DNA from: Sphingomonadaceae bacterium OTU29LAMAA1 | Lineage (GTDB): Bacteria > Pseudomonadota > Alphaproteobacteria > Sphingomonadales > Sphingomonadaceae | NCBI GenBank assembly: GCA_024072375.1 | Contig: CP099617.1 | Coordinates: forward strand, 353,001 to 417,000 | Length of the DNA stretch: 64,000 bases | Reading direction: 5' to 3' | Part shown: positions 62,242 to 64,000 of the stretch, one piece after another | Layout: every line of letters begins with the position of its first letter | How positions within the stretch are numbered: position 1 is the first letter of the stretch | Notes under the pieces: model-generated | What the model was told of the DNA's origin: nothing | What the model saw: only the letters and a program-made list of their open reading frames with translations | Databases searched by the model: none | Made by a program: the position numbers and the translations under genes

Positions 62242-63414
62242 TTAGAGGCCCAGCGCAGCGCGGGCGATGATATTGAGCTGGATTTCGCTGGTGCCGCCGA
62301 AGATCGACCACGCACGCGCGTTGAGATAGCGGGCGGCGGCGAGCCCCGCCTCGGGCGGCCCCGCGAAACCGGCGTCGTGATCGTGGAAGGGCCGGGCGTC
62401 CTGCGATTGCAGCCCGGCTATCCCGAAGGCGTCGATCGCCAGACCTTCGATCCCCTGACGGATTTCCGACGCGATCAGCTTGTTTGCCAGACTGCGTGGT
62501 GCCGGCGGCTCGCCGGCCTCGATCTCCAGCAGCGTCTGCAACTCGGTCATCTCCAGCGCTTCCGCCTCCAGCCGCAGCCGCACCGCGCGATCGGCGAGCG
62601 ATCCGGTCAACGCCGCGGCCCGCTCCAGCCGTTCGAGATCGCCGAGCAATTGCGGCGCATAGCCGGTGCCGCCGCGCTCGTTCTCCAGCAGGAACTTGGC
62701 GATCGACCAGCCCTGGCCCTCGTCGCCGACGCGGTTGGCGATGGGGACGCGGACGTCCTCCAAAAACACCTCGTTCAGCTCGTGGTCGCCCGACGCACTG
62801 AGGATCGGGCGTACCGTCACGCCGGGCGAGCGCATGTCGATCAGCAGGAACGAGATGCCGCGCTGCGGCTTCACCTCGGCATCGGTGCGCACCAGCGCGA
62901 ACAGCCAGTTGGCGAACTGCGCCTGCGTCGTCCAGATCTTCTGGCCGTTGACGGTATAGTCGTCGCCGTCGCGGACCGCCCGCGTGCGCAGGCTGGCGAG
63001 GTCGGAGCCCGATCCCGGCTCGGAAAACCCCTGTGCCCAGACGTGCTCGCCTTGTCGCAGGGCGGGCAGAAAGCGGTCCTTCTGCGCGGCCGTGCCGAAG
63101 GTGTAGACGACCGGCCCGACCAGCTTCAGCCCCATCCCGGCCAGCACGGGGGCGCCCGCGCAGGCGCATTCGGTTTCGAAGATCCAGCGTTCGACGGCGC
63201 TCCAGCCCGGGCCGCCATGCGCCGCTGGCCAGAAATACACCAGCCAGCCGCGCGCCTCCAGCGCCGCCTGCCACGGACTCGCGACATCGGGCTCGGCGAA
63301 TACGCCGGAGGTCAGCGTCGCCCCGCGCCTCATCTCGGGCGTCAGCGCCTCGTCGAGGAACGCGCGCACCTCGGTCCGGAACGCCTGCTGCTGCGGGGTG
63401 AGGGTCATGTCCAT
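62242..63414 (-). CDS. Acyl-CoA dehydrogenase, full length
   Basis: The 390-residue FAD enzyme has SEPGSGSDLASLRTRA (flavin- and substrate-binding strand), IWTTQAQFANWLFALVRTD, ERGGTGYAPQLL and the C-terminal SIFGGTSEIQLNIIAR typical of FadE proteins. It may pair with the short dehydrogenase at 60031, as alpha/beta ACAD pairs do in steroid side-chain degradation. ATG at 63414 has GGAG seven bases upstream; ATG at 63408 is possible. It starts next to the stop of the preceding gene. Confidence 0.92.
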   Translation of the reverse strand: MDMTLTPQQQAFRTEVRAFLDEALTPEMRRGATLTSGVFAEPDVASPWQAALEARGWLVYFWPAAHGGPGWSAVERWIFETECACAGAPVLAGMGLKLVGPVVYTFGTAAQKDRFLPALRQGEHVWAQGFSEPGSGSDLASLRTRAVRDGDDYTVNGQKIWTTQAQFANWLFALVRTDAEVKPQRGISFLLIDMRSPGVTVRPILSASGDHELNEVFLEDVRVPIANRVGDEGQGWSIAKFLLENERGGTGYAPQLLGDLERLERAAALTGSLADRAVRLRLEAEALEMTELQTLLEIEAGEPPAPRSLANKLIASEIRQGIEGLAIDAFGIAGLQSQDARPFHDHDAGFAGPPEAGLAAARYLNARAWSIFGGTSEIQLNIIARAALGL

Positions 63415-63415
63415 G

Positions 63416-64000
63416 TCAGCGCTCCACAATGGCGATCGCCGACACGCCGGGCGCGCCGTAGACGTGGCTGTAGGCCAGCCGCGGACCGCCCGGCACCTGC
63501 CGCGCGCCCGCCCGTCCGGTCAGCTGCATGTAATTCTCGTAGACCTGCCGCAGCCCCGACGCGCCGATCGGTTCGCCGCAGGCGAGGCAGCCGCCATCGG
63601 TGTTCACCGGCAGCTTGCCGGCGATCCGCGTCGCACCATCTGCGATCCACGCCTCCTGCTCGCCATCGCGGCAGAAACCGTTCTCGGCCATGTGCATGAT
63701 CTCGGCGCCGCTTTCGGTGTCCTGCAATTGCGCCACGTCGATGTCCTCCGGGCCGACGCCCGCCATCTCATAGGCGGCGCGCGAGGCGATGACGGTGGGG
63801 GAGGGGCCGCGCTCGACGTCCAGCGCCGGTGAAAACACTTCGAACGAGCCCGGCGGGCGGCTGCGCACCGTGGCGGCGCGCAGCTTGACCGACGGCAGAG
63901 CCAGTTCACGCGCCTTGCGCTCGCTGGCGAAGATCAGCGCGACCGCGCCCTCCGCGGGCGAGCAGAACATGAACTTGGTCAGCGGATCGCTGACCATCGG
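63416..64000 (-). CDS. SCP-x/lipid-transfer-type thiolase, C-terminal part
   Basis: The gene runs off the right edge; about 195 C-terminal codons are visible. The sequence has VAQLQDTESGAEIMHMAENGF, NTDGGCLACGEPIGASGLRQV with the Gly-rich active-site loop, and YGAPGVSAIAIV at the end, the pattern of SCP-x or lipid-transfer-protein thiolases. Such proteins include aldolases that remove side chains from steroid CoA esters (Ltp2) as well as thiolases. The partner DUF35 protein, if any, would be outside the window. Confidence 0.85.
   Translation of the reverse strand, partial: PMVSDPLTKFMFCSPAEGAVALIFASERKARELALPSVKLRAATVRSRPPGSFEVFSPALDVERGPSPTVIASRAAYEMAGVGPEDIDVAQLQDTESGAEIMHMAENGFCRDGEQEAWIADGATRIAGKLPVNTDGGCLACGEPIGASGLRQVYENYMQLTGRAGARQVPGGPRLAYSHVYGAPGVSAIAIVER

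Noticed and set aside
61049..63274. 741-codon minus-strand frame that looks like a fusion
   Set aside because: Its front half is the wrong frame of the full-length acyl-CoA dehydrogenase gene. The real thiolase starts at GTG 62224 with its own ribosome site.
1..64000. CRISPR array, rRNA operon or intact tRNA
   Set aside because: No regularly spaced repeats, no rRNA-like sequence and no complete cloverleaf were seen. The only tRNA-like sequence is the 24-bp fragment at 7280-7303.

Overview
The window is high-GC DNA from an alphaproteobacterium, most likely a sphingomonad (Sphingomonas or a close relative). The left end carries the envelope order cdsA-dxr-rseP-bamA-skp-fabZ-rpmE. No lpxD or lpxA lies between skp and fabZ, which fits a glycosphingolipid outer membrane in place of LPS. 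Two long TonB-dependent receptors sit inside catabolic clusters, a usual sphingomonad arrangement. No rRNA operon, intact tRNA, CRISPR array or integrase was seen.

Layout. (1) 1-7261: conserved core: lipid precursor, isoprenoid, site-2 protease, outer-membrane assembly, periplasmic chaperone and fatty-acid genes, then ribosomal protein L31 and a PilZ protein. (2) 7280-7303: a 24-bp 3' end of a tRNA-Ser gene with no tRNA body, a probable attachment-site scar. It is followed by gene-poor DNA, one unknown gene with a strong terminator, and a beta-lactamase-fold fragment. (3) 9278-25000: catabolic cluster 1: Fe-dependent alcohol dehydrogenase, GntR and AraC regulators, succinate-semialdehyde-type dehydrogenase, beta-keto acid cleavage enzyme, SDR, two amidohydrolases, MFS transporter, SnoaL-like protein, bicupin, HpcH/HpaI aldolase, TonB receptor and a gamma-carbonic-anhydrase-like protein. 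An HAD phosphatase broken by two frameshifts follows. (4) 26034-38029: accessory module. An ArsR-type regulator diverges from a single-direction run of mostly unknown genes: a possible DUF2384-like protein, a DEDDh exonuclease, two paralogues of a phage-type family, two unknowns, a phage T5 A1-like metallophosphoesterase, a primase-like P-loop ATPase and a Cys-rich protein. An IS66 transposase remnant (38352-38625) lies just beyond. (5) 39034-46558 (minus): catabolic operon with two acyl-CoA ligases, two SDRs, DUF2889, EthD-like, crotonase-fold and carboxymuconolactone-decarboxylase-type proteins. (6) 46709-57427 (plus): DUF1254 protein, acyl-CoA dehydrogenase plus a kinase-like protein (together an ACAD10/11-like pair), TonB receptor, flavoprotein, MFS transporter and two SDRs. 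(7) 57448-64000 (minus): DUF1254 protein, MDR reductase, two acyl-CoA dehydrogenases, thiolase and an SCP-x-type thiolase that runs off the window.

How the genes fit together. Cluster 1 can be read as uptake (TonB receptor, MFS), ring or lactone opening (amidohydrolases), C-C cleavage (aldolase, BKACE) and oxidation of the resulting semialdehyde. Regions 5-7 look like beta-oxidation of a hydrophobic, perhaps alicyclic, carboxylic acid. Similar palindromes upstream of the minus operon (46586-46605) and the plus acyl-CoA dehydrogenase (about 48200) suggest one TetR-type regulator, not in this window, controls both. The 27.6-37.3 kb module is the least explained part and the best candidate for an undescribed system.
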